This document shows, one piece after another, positions 1 to 7,599 of a stretch of 18,429 nt of DNA. How positions within the stretch are numbered: position 1 is the first letter of the stretch; each line of letters begins with the position of its first letter. The stretch comes from Prevotella sp. UBA1104 (GTDB taxonomy: Bacteria; Bacteroidota; Bacteroidia; Bacteroidales; Bacteroidaceae): contig DCBP01000094.1 of the NCBI GenBank assembly GCA_002314055.1, positions 1-18,429 of the forward strand. The letters run 5' to 3'. A model generated the notes under the pieces. The model ran no database searches, was not told the origin of the DNA, and saw only the letters and a list, made by a program, of their open reading frames with translations. The position numbers were made by a program, and so were the translations under genes.

Positions 1-155
1 TCTCCCACAGATAGCACAGATGACACGGATTTTTTTTCTAAATACAGGCTATGCCCACAGATTTAGTGTTGCTGGCTTCACCGCAAGATTACCATATGTG
101 AGCTGATTTATATAGAATTTATCATAGAATCTGTGTAAATCAAGCCACGAAGTAG
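1..155. repeat. Dispersed intergenic repeat, copy A
   Basis: This 155 bp stretch recurs in the same orientation at the other end of the window (18273-18429). By eye the two copies are about 90% identical: roughly the first 36 bases and the last 55 match exactly, and the differences cluster in the middle. Both copies are rich in short CACAGAT/ATCTGTG words. It has no ORF, and I see no transposase nearby. It may be truncated at the left edge of the window. A non-autonomous mobile or structural intergenic element is an inference. Confidence 0.8.
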
Positions 156-236
156 ACGACCTTACATCTTTTTGATATTGTCTTACTGCTGCTTAGTTAG
201 AGTTTCAAGGCGAAAAACAATGTTTCTCTTATAGAA

Positions 237-271
237 AAACTCCGAGTGTCTTGTGAGGACACTCGGAGTTT
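237..271. terminator. Perfect 14-bp hairpin, probable terminator
   Basis: The arms 237-250 and 258-271 are perfectly complementary (14 bp, 7-nt loop, core CTCCGAGTGTC). On the minus strand the stem runs into TTTTTC, a better U-tract than the one on the plus strand. No gene in the window reads into it from the right. It may end a plus-strand gene lying left of the window, or an unseen minus-strand transcript. The rest of 156-430 shows nothing I can call. Confidence 0.55.
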
Positions 272-411
272 CATTGAGAAATACAACTGAAACTGCCTTT
301 CACGAACTGAAGAAATTTGGTAAGGAATGGTAGGTTCTTGGTTTTATTTGATACTTTTTTCGTTTTTTTTGTCTGTAATGTTGAATGTTAAGTCAAAATA
401 GCGGGAGTATG

Positions 412-442
412 TTTCATTGAAATACATAAAATATTAATTTTG
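412..442 (+). promoter_or_regulatory. Bacteroidetes-type promoter for efflux genes
   Basis: TAATTTTG at 435-442 matches the -7 consensus TAnnTTTG exactly. TTTC at 412-415, 19 bp upstream, is an imperfect -33 box (consensus TTTG). The predicted transcription start is about 40 bases before the ATG at 490. Confidence 0.55.
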
Positions 443-489
443 CAGCCGTAAAAAGTATTAGGATATAGTAATTATTGTTAGACAGCATT

Positions 490-1509
490 ATGTATAAGAT
501 TCTGATATCATCATTGTTGATATTTGTTCTTGCTGGATGTAGCAGTAAGACGGAGAAAACGGAAACAGCTCCTGTAAAGGTGGAAGTGCAGGAAGTAACA
601 TGTGGCATCTACGGAAATTCTTCCACTTATGTAGGAACCGTCGATGCTTCCGTAGAGACGATAATAAGTTTTGAAAACGCCGGACGGATTACGCGCCTAC
701 CTTTCAAGGAGGGGGACCGCGTGGCGAAAGGACAGCTCCTCGGCACAATATCCCCAACGACATTGAAGGATTCTCATTATGCCACACAGGTGACTCTCCG
801 ACAGGCACAGGATGCTTACCGCAGAATGAAGAAACTATATGACGAGGGCGTTATCTCGGCAATAAAATGGGTTGACGTGGAGACAAAGCTCCGTCAGGCT
901 GAGGCTGCCGAGCGCATTGCCCGCGAACAACTCTCGCATACAAATATATATGCTCCTTTCAGTGGGGTGATAACGAGTCGCTCCGGCGAGGTGGGCATGA
1001 ACGTGTTGCCCGACCAGCCTGTATGCAAACTTGCCGATGTGTCGCGCTCCGATGTCGTGTTTTCTGTTCCCGAAACGGATATTTCCTCTATTCGTAACGG
1101 AGAGAAGGCTATAGTAACGATAGAGGCAGCCGGAAATGCAGTAATCGAGGGAGTCGTCAAGGAGAAGGGAATTAATGCCGACGAAGTGTCGCATACGTAT
1201 AATGTAAGACTTTCGCTACTGTCGGCTGATACACGGCTATTGCCGGGTATGGTGTGCAGCGTAAGACTGAAGAAGCAGGATACGGCGGACAATATCGTGA
1301 TACCGATGGGTGCCGTGGAACTGGATACCGACAATACCCGTTTCGTATGGGTAGTGCGCAGTGGGAAGGCGTATCGCCGCAATGTAACGATAGGTAACTT
1401 TATGGCAGGCGGAGTGGAAATCAGAAGCGGACTGGCGGCTGGCGACCGTGTTATCGTGGGCGGAATGCAGAAAGTGTGTGACGGAATGAAGGTTTCCGAA
1501 TCTAAATAA
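490..1509 (+). CDS. RND efflux periplasmic adaptor lipoprotein (HlyD/MFP family)
   Basis: Membrane fusion protein that would link an inner-membrane RND pump to an outer-membrane channel in the periplasm. An in-frame TTG lies at 475, but the ATG at 490 puts a lipoprotein signal at the N-terminus: a charged Tyr-Lys start, a hydrophobic stretch and the lipobox LAGC with Cys17, so I chose it (339 aa). Two lipoyl-like half-domains lie at about 56-95 and 150-185, around a short alpha-helical hairpin (about 96-150). A beta-barrel (about 190-265) and a membrane-proximal domain ending in the usual GLAAGDRVIVGG pattern follow. The gene ends 12 bp before the pump gene, so the two form an operon. The substrate cannot be told from sequence. 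The family call is strong. Confidence 0.92.
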   Translation: MYKILISSLLIFVLAGCSSKTEKTETAPVKVEVQEVTCGIYGNSSTYVGTVDASVETIISFENAGRITRLPFKEGDRVAKGQLLGTISPTTLKDSHYATQVTLRQAQDAYRRMKKLYDEGVISAIKWVDVETKLRQAEAAERIAREQLSHTNIYAPFSGVITSRSGEVGMNVLPDQPVCKLADVSRSDVVFSVPETDISSIRNGEKAIVTIEAAGNAVIEGVVKEKGINADEVSHTYNVRLSLLSADTRLLPGMVCSVRLKKQDTADNIVIPMGAVELDTDNTRFVWVVRSGKAYRRNVTIGNFMAGGVEIRSGLAAGDRVIVGGMQKVCDGMKVSESK

Positions 1510-1521
1510 TCAGAAGAGGAT

Positions 1522-4500
1522 ATGGAAACGATAAAGAAGAAACGCAATTTCATAGAGACGGCTCTGCTGAACCATAATATCGTGATGATGCTCGTCGGAA
1601 TGCTCGTCTTGACGGGTATCATCGGACTGATAGTAATGCCGAAACAGGAGATGCCGGTATTTACCGTGCGCCAGGGGGCTGTCGTTGCTGTATGTCCGGG
1701 AATGAGCTCTCAGGATGTGGAGCAGCGCGTGGCATGGCAGGTAGAAAACTTCGTCTTTGGTTTTAAGGAAGTGAACAAGGCAAAGACGACTTCGAAGAGT
1801 ATGGACGGTATGCTTATCGTGTATGTGCAGCTCGGGGATGAGGTGGAAGACAAGGATGCTTTCTGGTCGAAACTGAAACACGGACTATCTTCGCTGAAGA
1901 TGCAACTGCCTGCCGGCGTACTTGCCGTTCAGGCGGTAGACGATATTGCCGATACGTCGGCTCTATTGGTAACGATAAACAGTAAGCAGAAAACTTATAG
2001 GGAACTGAATACCTATCTGACGGACATAAAGAAACGTCTGCGCAGGATTGACGCCATTTCAAACCTCCGCACTTACGGATTGGAGAACGAACAGGTGTCT
2101 GTTTATCTCGACCAGAACAGGTTGGCAAAATACGGAATCGGTCCGACGATAATTATGAATGCCCTCTCGGCACAGGGATTTACAACGGTCAGCGGTACCG
2201 TGGAGAACGGAAAGAATGCAGCTCCGGTATATGTTTCGGATACATACGCCAGCGAACAGGACATCGCAAGACAGATAATTTATTCATCGCCCGACGGACA
2301 GGTTGTGAGACTTGCCGACGTGGCAAGAGTGGAGCGTGAATATCCACGACTCGACAAGTATATAACATATAATGGCGTGAAGTGTGTACTCCTCTCGATA
2401 GAGATGCGTCCGGGAAACGATATTGTGGAAATGGGACGAGAAGTAAGAGCCGCACTCAGCGATTATGAGAAGACGCTTCCTGAGGATGTACATATAAATA
2501 TAATAACAGACCAGAGCAAGGTCGTTTCGGAATCAGTGGAGAATTTCCTGCGCGAACTGCTGATATCCGTAATAGCGGTAATTCTCGTGGTCGTTGTCCT
2601 TATGCCGCGAAGAGTGGCAGAGGTGTCTGCCTTGACAATACCGATAACGATATTCACTTCAGTCGGACTGTTTTTTATCTTCGGAATGGAGCTGAACACC
2701 GTAACCCTTGCAGCGCTTATCGTTACCCTCGGTATGGTGGTAGACGACTCTGTTGTTATCATCGACAACTACATGGAGAAGCTTGGAGGCGGAATGTCGA
2801 GACGAATAGCTACGGTTGCCGCACCGCGAGAGTTCTTCATGTCTGTTTTGTCGGCAACACTGTCGATTAGTCTTACGTTCTTCCCCTTCCTGATAACTAT
2901 GAAGGGGGATATGGCGGATTTCGTAAAGACCTTCCCGTGGGCGATGTTCATAATACTAACCGTTTCGTTGTCTATTTCCCTCCTGCTTACCCCATATCTG
3001 CAGTATAAATTCATAAAGAAAGGTCTTGCGGTGGAGCAGTCTTCTGAAAAGAAAAAGAAGAAGCCGCTGGATTACCTTCAAGACGGATACACATGGCTGT
3101 TGAAACAGTGTTTTGCCCGTCCGCTCGTTACTCTTGGCGGAGCCTTTGCTGTAGTATGCCTTGGAGTGTTGCTCTTCCTCGTAGTGCCGCAGAGGATGAT
3201 GCCGGTTGCCGAGAGGAACCAGTTTGCCGTTGAGATATATACTCCGGAGGGTACTCAGGCGCAGCAGACGGCAAGGATTGCCGATTCTCTTCGACATATC
3301 ATGGCTGCAGACAAAAGGATAACGGGAATTACAAGTTTTATAGGACAAGGCTCACCTCGTTTCCATACTACGTATGCTCCGCAGATTGGCGGACCTAACT
3401 TTGCCCAGTTTATAGTGAACACGGTGGATGATGAGGCTACTCAGAAAGTGCTCGACGATTATGCCGACAAATATCGTGAATATTTCCCGGGGGCTTACGT
3501 GCGATTCAAGCAGATGGACTATAATAATGCTACTTCGCCGGTAGAAATCCGAATTAGCGGAGATTCAATAGCCGATCTTATGGCGGCTGCTCATAAGATA
3601 GAAAATGTGATGCGCTCTACTACAGGACTGCAACTTGTAAGAAACGACTACGGAAATCCTCTGCCCGGTGTTTCGGTTACTCTAAAAGAGCCTGAGGCAA
3701 ACCGCCTCGGAGTGAGCAAGGCTATGCTGAGTGCAAATATTGCCCTGCGTTTCGGCAGTGGTATACCGGTAACAACTCTGTGGGAAAACGACTATCCCGT
3801 AAGCGTTGTTATGAAGTCAGATTATAATGATTCCGACCGCTTTGCTGCTTTGCCAAATGAATACATGCCTGTTGTTGGTGGAGCCTCTTCGGTGCCGTTA
3901 CGACAAGTGGCAGATATCAAACCTTGTTATACATTCGGTGCAATAATCCACCGCAATGGGGTTCGTACGGTGTCCGTGCTCGCTGAACCGATGACGGGAT
4001 ATAATGTTAACAGGATAACACAAGACGTAAACCGAAAGATAAAGAAGTTGGATCTTCCGCAGACAGTGAGAGTTCAGACCGGCGGAATGCTTGAACGCGA
4101 CATGGAGACACAGCCTCAGGTGTTCTCGGGAGTTGCCATCGCTATACTCGTGATTTTCTTTATCCTCGTCTTCCACTTTAAGAAGATAAGTCTTGCTCTT
4201 GTAAATCTCTCGTCGATGGCTCTCTGTATACTCGGAGCGGCAATAGGATTGCTCATAACCGGCTACGACATGAGTCTGACGGGAATCCTCGGCGTCGTGA
4301 GTCTGATGGGTATTCTCGTGCGCAACGGAATTATAATGATTGACTATGCCGAAGAACTGCGCCTCACGAAAGGGATGAAGGTTAGGGAGGCTGCCTTCAG
4401 TGCCGGAGAGCGACGTATGCGACCGATATTCCTTACATCTGCCGCCGCATCAGTCGGCGTACTGCCGATGATGCTTGAAGGTAACACCCTATGGTCGCCT

Positions 4501-4626
4501 ATGGCTGCCGTGATATTCTTCGGAACACTGATTTCTATGGTCTTGATAGCTACCGTTCTGCCTGTATTCTATTGGGTCGTATTCAAGAATATGGACCATC
4601 ATGTTAAATCGGAATTGGAGGAATAA
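1522..4626 (+). CDS. RND efflux transporter permease (AcrB/MexB-like superfamily)
   Basis: Inner-membrane, proton-driven RND pump of 1034 aa, the usual length for the family (about 1020-1060). The N-terminal TM helix is at about 20-40, followed by a porter domain beginning with the typical VRQGAVVAVCPGMSSQDVEQ-type segment. A central TM block has the paired acids Asp408-Asp409 in VVDDSVVIIDN, aligned with the proton-relay Asp407/Asp408 of AcrB. A second periplasmic half and TM block contain GILVRNGIIMIDYAEE, where Arg (about 934) sits where AcrB has Lys940. A purine-rich AGAAGAGGA just before the ATG acts as a ribosome-binding site, unusually clear for this phylum. The substrate class (drug, bile salt or metal) is unresolved; the TM4 and TM10 motifs fit drug-type RND pumps better than metal-specific ones. 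No outer-membrane factor gene is adjacent. Confidence 0.93.
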   Translation: METIKKKRNFIETALLNHNIVMMLVGMLVLTGIIGLIVMPKQEMPVFTVRQGAVVAVCPGMSSQDVEQRVAWQVENFVFGFKEVNKAKTTSKSMDGMLIVYVQLGDEVEDKDAFWSKLKHGLSSLKMQLPAGVLAVQAVDDIADTSALLVTINSKQKTYRELNTYLTDIKKRLRRIDAISNLRTYGLENEQVSVYLDQNRLAKYGIGPTIIMNALSAQGFTTVSGTVENGKNAAPVYVSDTYASEQDIARQIIYSSPDGQVVRLADVARVEREYPRLDKYITYNGVKCVLLSIEMRPGNDIVEMGREVRAALSDYEKTLPEDVHINIITDQSKVVSESVENFLRELLISVIAVILVVVVLMPRRVAEVSALTIPITIFTSVGLFFIFGMELNTVTLAALIVTLGMVVDDSVVIIDNYMEKLGGGMSRRIATVAAPREFFMSVLSATLSISLTFFPFLITMKGDMADFVKTFPWAMFIILTVSLSISLLLTPYLQYKFIKKGLAVEQSSEKKKKKPLDYLQDGYTWLLKQCFARPLVTLGGAFAVVCLGVLLFLVVPQRMMPVAERNQFAVEIYTPEGTQAQQTARIADSLRHIMAADKRITGITSFIGQGSPRFHTTYAPQIGGPNFAQFIVNTVDDEATQKVLDDYADKYREYFPGAYVRFKQMDYNNATSPVEIRISGDSIADLMAAAHKIENVMRSTTGLQLVRNDYGNPLPGVSVTLKEPEANRLGVSKAMLSANIALRFGSGIPVTTLWENDYPVSVVMKSDYNDSDRFAALPNEYMPVVGGASSVPLRQVADIKPCYTFGAIIHRNGVRTVSVLAEPMTGYNVNRITQDVNRKIKKLDLPQTVRVQTGGMLERDMETQPQVFSGVAIAILVIFFILVFHFKKISLALVNLSSMALCILGAAIGLLITGYDMSLTGILGVVSLMGILVRNGIIMIDYAEELRLTKGMKVREAAFSAGERRMRPIFLTSAAASVGVLPMMLEGNTLWSPMAAVIFFGTLISMVLIATVLPVFYWVVFKNMDHHVKSELEE

Positions 4627-4656
4627 TGAAGAAAAAAGTAAAAAAGTGAAATAAAA

Positions 4657-4688
4657 TTTGCAAGAAAGGAAAATATTATGTACCTTTG
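4657..4688 (+). promoter_or_regulatory. Consensus promoter for tRNA-Phe
   Basis: TTTG at 4657-4660 and TACCTTTG at 4681-4688, 20 bp apart, match the Bacteroidetes -33 and -7 boxes exactly. The predicted start is around 4694, about 30 bases before the mature tRNA. This makes the tRNA independent of the efflux operon. Confidence 0.8.
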
Positions 4689-4724
4689 CACTCGCAATTG
4701 AGAAATCATGTTGCTTTTATTGAT

Positions 4725-4797
4725 GGTGCCATAGCTCAGTTGGTAGAGCAAAGGACTGAAAATCCTTGTGTCCCCGGTTCGATTCCTGGTGGTACCA
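4725..4797 (+). tRNA. tRNA-Phe (anticodon GAA)
   Basis: A complete cloverleaf of 73 nt to the discriminator A73. The acceptor stem is GGTGCCA/TGGTACC with one G-U pair. The D arm is GCTC/GAGC with GG in the loop. The anticodon arm is AAGGA-CTGAAAA-TCCTT, with GAA at 4758-4760. The variable loop has 5 nt and the T loop is TTCGATT. CCA is not encoded; the sequence continues CTCC. The T stem (CCCGG/CCTGG) has one C-U mismatch at positions 51-63. Confidence 0.97.
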
Positions 4798-4811
4798 CTC
4801 CTCCTTTCATT

Positions 4812-4843
4812 AGCCCTGTTCGTGAAAACGGCAGGGTTTTTTT
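4812..4843 (+). terminator. Rho-independent terminator after tRNA-Phe
   Basis: CCCTG at 4814-4818 pairs with CAGGG at 4832-4836, extended by outer A-T and G-T pairs. A run of seven T follows directly (4837-4843). It lies 15 bases after the tRNA end. Confidence 0.75.
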
Positions 4844-4901
4844 GTTCCTGAAAGGTAACTACAATCAAAACAGACATTTGCGAAAGTTAAGCTACTTATA
4901 T

Positions 4902-4932
4902 TTTGCCGTTAAGAATAAAATGAGTAAATTTG
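4902..4932 (+). promoter_or_regulatory. Consensus promoter for nucleotidyltransferase gene
   Basis: TTTG at 4902-4905 and TAAATTTG at 4925-4932 are 19 bp apart, an exact match to the Bacteroidetes promoter pattern. The predicted start leaves a leader of about 25 nt before the ATG at 4964. Confidence 0.7.
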
Positions 4933-4963
4933 CACGCATAATCATTTTATCCTATTATAAAAT

Positions 4964-5737
4964 ATGATGCAGGCTATGATTTTTGCGGCGGGGCTCGGTA
5001 CCCGACTGAAACCAATTACTGACCACATGCCGAAGGCTATGGTCAGGGTAGGGGGAGAGCCGCTCATTAGGCGCGTCGTAGAAAAACTTAAAGATGCCGG
5101 TGCAGAACGTGTGGTAGTCAATGTGCACCATTTTGCTTCGCAGATAACTGACTACCTGAAGGAAAACAATAATTTTGGTATTGATATAAGAGTTTCCGAC
5201 GAGACGGAGAAACTTCTTGATACGGGCGGAGGAATAAAAAAGGCTGCTCCACTATTCCGTTCTGATATCCCTATACTTATTCATAATGTAGATATATTAA
5301 GTAATGTAGACCTCGGAAAATTCTATTCTAAGGCTTGCAGCGAGGAGACTGCCGATTCTGGAGAGAGTAGGGCGAAGACGGATGCTTTGCTCCTCGTTAG
5401 CGAGAGAAAAACTAAACGGTATCTGCTTTTCAACGAAAGTATGCGTCTTGTGGGATGGACTAATATAGAGACTGGCGAAGTGCGCAGTCCTTATCCTAAT
5501 CTCGACCCGAAGCAATGTCGCATGTATGCCTTTGCCGGAATTCACGCTATCTCACCGAGACTATTCAAGGTGATGGACGAAGATTTCCCGGATAAGTTCG
5601 GAATAATAGACCTGTATCTGCATGCCTGTCGCGACTACAACATCAGGGGATATCTGAAGCGAGATTTGCATTTGCTTGATGTCGGTAAACTCGATACGCT
5701 TAAAGAGGCTGAAGAGTTTGTTGAGATTGAGGAGTGA
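4964..5737 (+). CDS. Sugar-1-phosphate nucleotidyltransferase (NTP_transferase family, MurU-like)
   Basis: A cytoplasmic enzyme expected to join a nucleoside triphosphate and a sugar-1-phosphate into an NDP-sugar. The N-terminus has the family signature AGLGTRLKPITDHMPK (about residues 9-24), the nucleotide-binding loop and catalytic Lys. LLDTGGGIK follows at about 84-92 and a likely metal-binding Asp in HNVDIL near 110. At 257 aa it is a short single-domain member with no left-handed beta-helix C-terminus, unlike GlmU. That size and motif spacing resemble MurU (N-acetylmuramate-1-phosphate uridylyltransferase) and Hddc/mannose-1-phosphate guanylyltransferase-type enzymes. The sugar-kinase partner often found next to MurU is absent, so the substrate stays open. 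Two consecutive ATGs (4964, 4967) could both start it. guaA follows 49 bp later. Confidence 0.85.
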   Translation: MMQAMIFAAGLGTRLKPITDHMPKAMVRVGGEPLIRRVVEKLKDAGAERVVVNVHHFASQITDYLKENNNFGIDIRVSDETEKLLDTGGGIKKAAPLFRSDIPILIHNVDILSNVDLGKFYSKACSEETADSGESRAKTDALLLVSERKTKRYLLFNESMRLVGWTNIETGEVRSPYPNLDPKQCRMYAFAGIHAISPRLFKVMDEDFPDKFGIIDLYLHACRDYNIRGYLKRDLHLLDVGKLDTLKEAEEFVEIEE

Positions 5738-5746
5738 GTAATGTTG
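5717..5746 (+). promoter_or_regulatory. Possible promoter for guaA
   Basis: TTTG at 5717-5720 and TAATGTTG at 5739-5746 are 18 bp apart. The -7 box has one mismatch to TAnnTTTG and overlaps the end of the upstream gene. guaA may use it or be co-transcribed with the nucleotidyltransferase gene. Confidence 0.3.
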
Positions 5747-5786
5747 AATGAATAATAAAAAACAATAACCCAAATTAATAATAACA

Positions 5787-7397
5787 ATGCAACAGAAGAT
5801 TATAATCTTAGATTTCGGCTCACAGACCACGCAGCTTATTGGTCGCCGTGTGCGTGAGCTGGACACCTTCTGCGAGATTATGCCTTATAACAAGTTTCCT
5901 AAGGATGACGAGAATGTTATCGGTGTCATCCTCAGCGGAAGTCCTTATTCGGTACATGATAAGGAGGCTTTCAAGGTTGACCTGAGCCAGTTCATAGGCA
6001 GGATTCCTGTGCTTGGCATCTGCTATGGAGCACAGTATATTTCTTATGCCAACGGCGGAAAGGTTGAAGCTGCCGACTCGAGAGAGTACGGTCGTGCCAA
6101 CTTGGAGCATTTCGACAAGGAGAATCCTTTGTTTAAAGGCTTTGTTGACAACTCGCAGGTGTGGATGAGTCATGGCGATACCATCACGGCTATTCCGGAG
6201 GGATACAAGTGTATCGCCTCTACTGCCAATGTGAAATTTGCTGCCTATGCTTCTACAAAGGATCCGGTATGGGCGGTGCAGTTCCATCCTGAAGTGTTCC
6301 ATTCCCTTCAAGGCTCTCAGCTGTTGAAGAACTTTGTCGTTGACATCTGTGGCAGCAAGCAGGATTGGAGTGCTGATTCATTTGTTGATACTACAGTGAA
6401 GGAACTGAAGGCTCAGCTTGGCGACGACAAGGTGATACTCGGTCTTTCTGGTGGCGTTGACTCCAGTGTTGCTGCCGTGTTGCTTCATAGGGCAATTGGT
6501 AAGAATCTTACGTGTATCTTCGTTGACCATGGAATGTTGCGCAAAAACGAGTTCCATGATGTGATGAAAGATTATGAAGGACTCGGACTTAACGTTATCG
6601 GTGTTGATGCTTCTGAGAAATTCTTTGCCGACCTCGCCGGTGTCTCTGATCCGGAACAGAAACGTAAGATTATCGGTAGAGACTTCGTGGAGGTGTTTAA
6701 TGCTGAGGCTAAGAAACAAACTGGTGCAAAGTGGCTTGCTCAGGGCACTATCTATCCCGACCGTATCGAGAGTCTTAATATTACAGGAAAAGTTATTAAG
6801 AGTCACCATAACGTAGGCGGTCTGCCTAAGGAGATGAACCTTCAGCTCTGCGAGCCTCTGAAGTGGTTGTTTAAAGATGAGGTGCGCCGTGTCGGTCGTT
6901 CGCTCGGTATGCCGGAACATCTCATTACACGTCATCCGTTCCCGGGACCGGGACTTGCCGTTCGTATCCTTGGCGACATTACGCCGGAGAAGGTTCGTAT
7001 CCTTCAGGATGCTGATGATATTTACATCCGTGGATTGCGCGAGTATAAGGTGAAACTGTCGGGAGAAGAGGCACGCCGTGTTCTTGCTGCCGGTGTTCCT
7101 GCTGATATGCAGAACGGTGAGATTGAGGTTTCTCTTTATGATCAGATATGGCAGGCTGGAACTGTGCTTCTTTCCACTGTACGTAGCGTTGGTGTTATGG
7201 GTGATGAGCGTACATACGAGCATCCGGTGGCACTTCGTGCCGTTACGTCAACTGATGCCATGACAGCCGACTGGGCTCATCTGCCTTATGACTTCATGGC
7301 TAAGGTGAGCAATGAGATTATCAATAAGGTGCGTGGCGTTAACCGCGTATGCTATGATATCTCGTCAAAGCCACCAGCAACGATAGAGTGGGAATAG
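5787..7397 (+). CDS. guaA: GMP synthase (glutamine-hydrolysing)
   Basis: Converts XMP, ATP and glutamine to GMP, the last step of de novo guanine nucleotide synthesis, in the cytosol. The class I glutamine amidotransferase domain (about 5-190) has the nucleophile Cys79 in GICYGAQ and the His167/Glu169 pair in VQFHPEV. The ATP-pyrophosphatase domain follows with the PP-loop SGGVDSS (221-227). The C-terminal dimerisation/XMP-binding domain ends in the conserved DISSKPPATIEWE. At 536 aa it is near the usual length (E. coli 525), with all key residues intact. No Shine-Dalgarno sequence is visible; the leader is AT-rich. It is followed by its own terminator. This is a housekeeping gene and the assignment is secure. 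Confidence 0.97.
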   Translation: MQQKIIILDFGSQTTQLIGRRVRELDTFCEIMPYNKFPKDDENVIGVILSGSPYSVHDKEAFKVDLSQFIGRIPVLGICYGAQYISYANGGKVEAADSREYGRANLEHFDKENPLFKGFVDNSQVWMSHGDTITAIPEGYKCIASTANVKFAAYASTKDPVWAVQFHPEVFHSLQGSQLLKNFVVDICGSKQDWSADSFVDTTVKELKAQLGDDKVILGLSGGVDSSVAAVLLHRAIGKNLTCIFVDHGMLRKNEFHDVMKDYEGLGLNVIGVDASEKFFADLAGVSDPEQKRKIIGRDFVEVFNAEAKKQTGAKWLAQGTIYPDRIESLNITGKVIKSHHNVGGLPKEMNLQLCEPLKWLFKDEVRRVGRSLGMPEHLITRHPFPGPGLAVRILGDITPEKVRILQDADDIYIRGLREYKVKLSGEEARRVLAAGVPADMQNGEIEVSLYDQIWQAGTVLLSTVRSVGVMGDERTYEHPVALRAVTSTDAMTADWAHLPYDFMAKVSNEIINKVRGVNRVCYDISSKPPATIEWE

Positions 7398-7442
7398 AAA
7401 AATATGAAGGTTGGGACTGAAAAGTTCTTTATATAAAATAAT

Positions 7443-7478
7443 CTCCATCAATGAATTTGTTTCTTTGATGGAGTTTTT
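7443..7478 (+). terminator. Terminator of guaA
   Basis: CTCCATCAA at 7443-7451 and TTGATGGAG at 7465-7473 form a perfect 9-bp stem with a 13-nt loop, followed by TTTTT (7474-7478). It lies about 45 bases after the guaA stop codon. Confidence 0.8.
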
Positions 7479-7494
7479 ATACTTATTTGCGATA

Positions 7495-7543
7495 AACAAA
7501 AAAGATGCGTATAAAGCTTTGTTGTGGCTAAATACGCATCTTT
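7495..7543 (-). terminator. Terminator of the convergent minus-strand gene
   Basis: The arms 7501-7512 and 7532-7543 (core GATGCGTAT) form a 12-bp stem. Read on the minus strand, the stem runs into a T-rich tract from the A-rich bases at 7495-7503. It lies about 57 bases beyond the stop codon of the 1060-aa gene and sits back to back with the guaA terminator. Confidence 0.75.
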
Positions 7544-7599
7544 CTTATATTGTGATATCTTGTCAATTCATGTGCTGATAATGTCAGCAGTTGTTGTCA

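Noticed and set aside
475..489. TTG start for the efflux adaptor
   Set aside because: It adds five residues before a lipoprotein signal that begins cleanly at the ATG at 490.
894..1622. Long minus-strand ORF opposite the adaptor gene
   Set aside because: It lies antisense to a clear efflux adaptor gene, has a Ser/Thr-rich shadow composition, and shows no domain or promoter.
4686..4967. Plus-strand ORF of 93 codons
   Set aside because: It runs through the tRNA-Phe gene and its terminator, so it is a chance frame.
6378..7223. 281-codon minus-strand ORF inside guaA
   Set aside because: It is fully antisense to a conserved housekeeping gene, with no recognisable motif or start signals.
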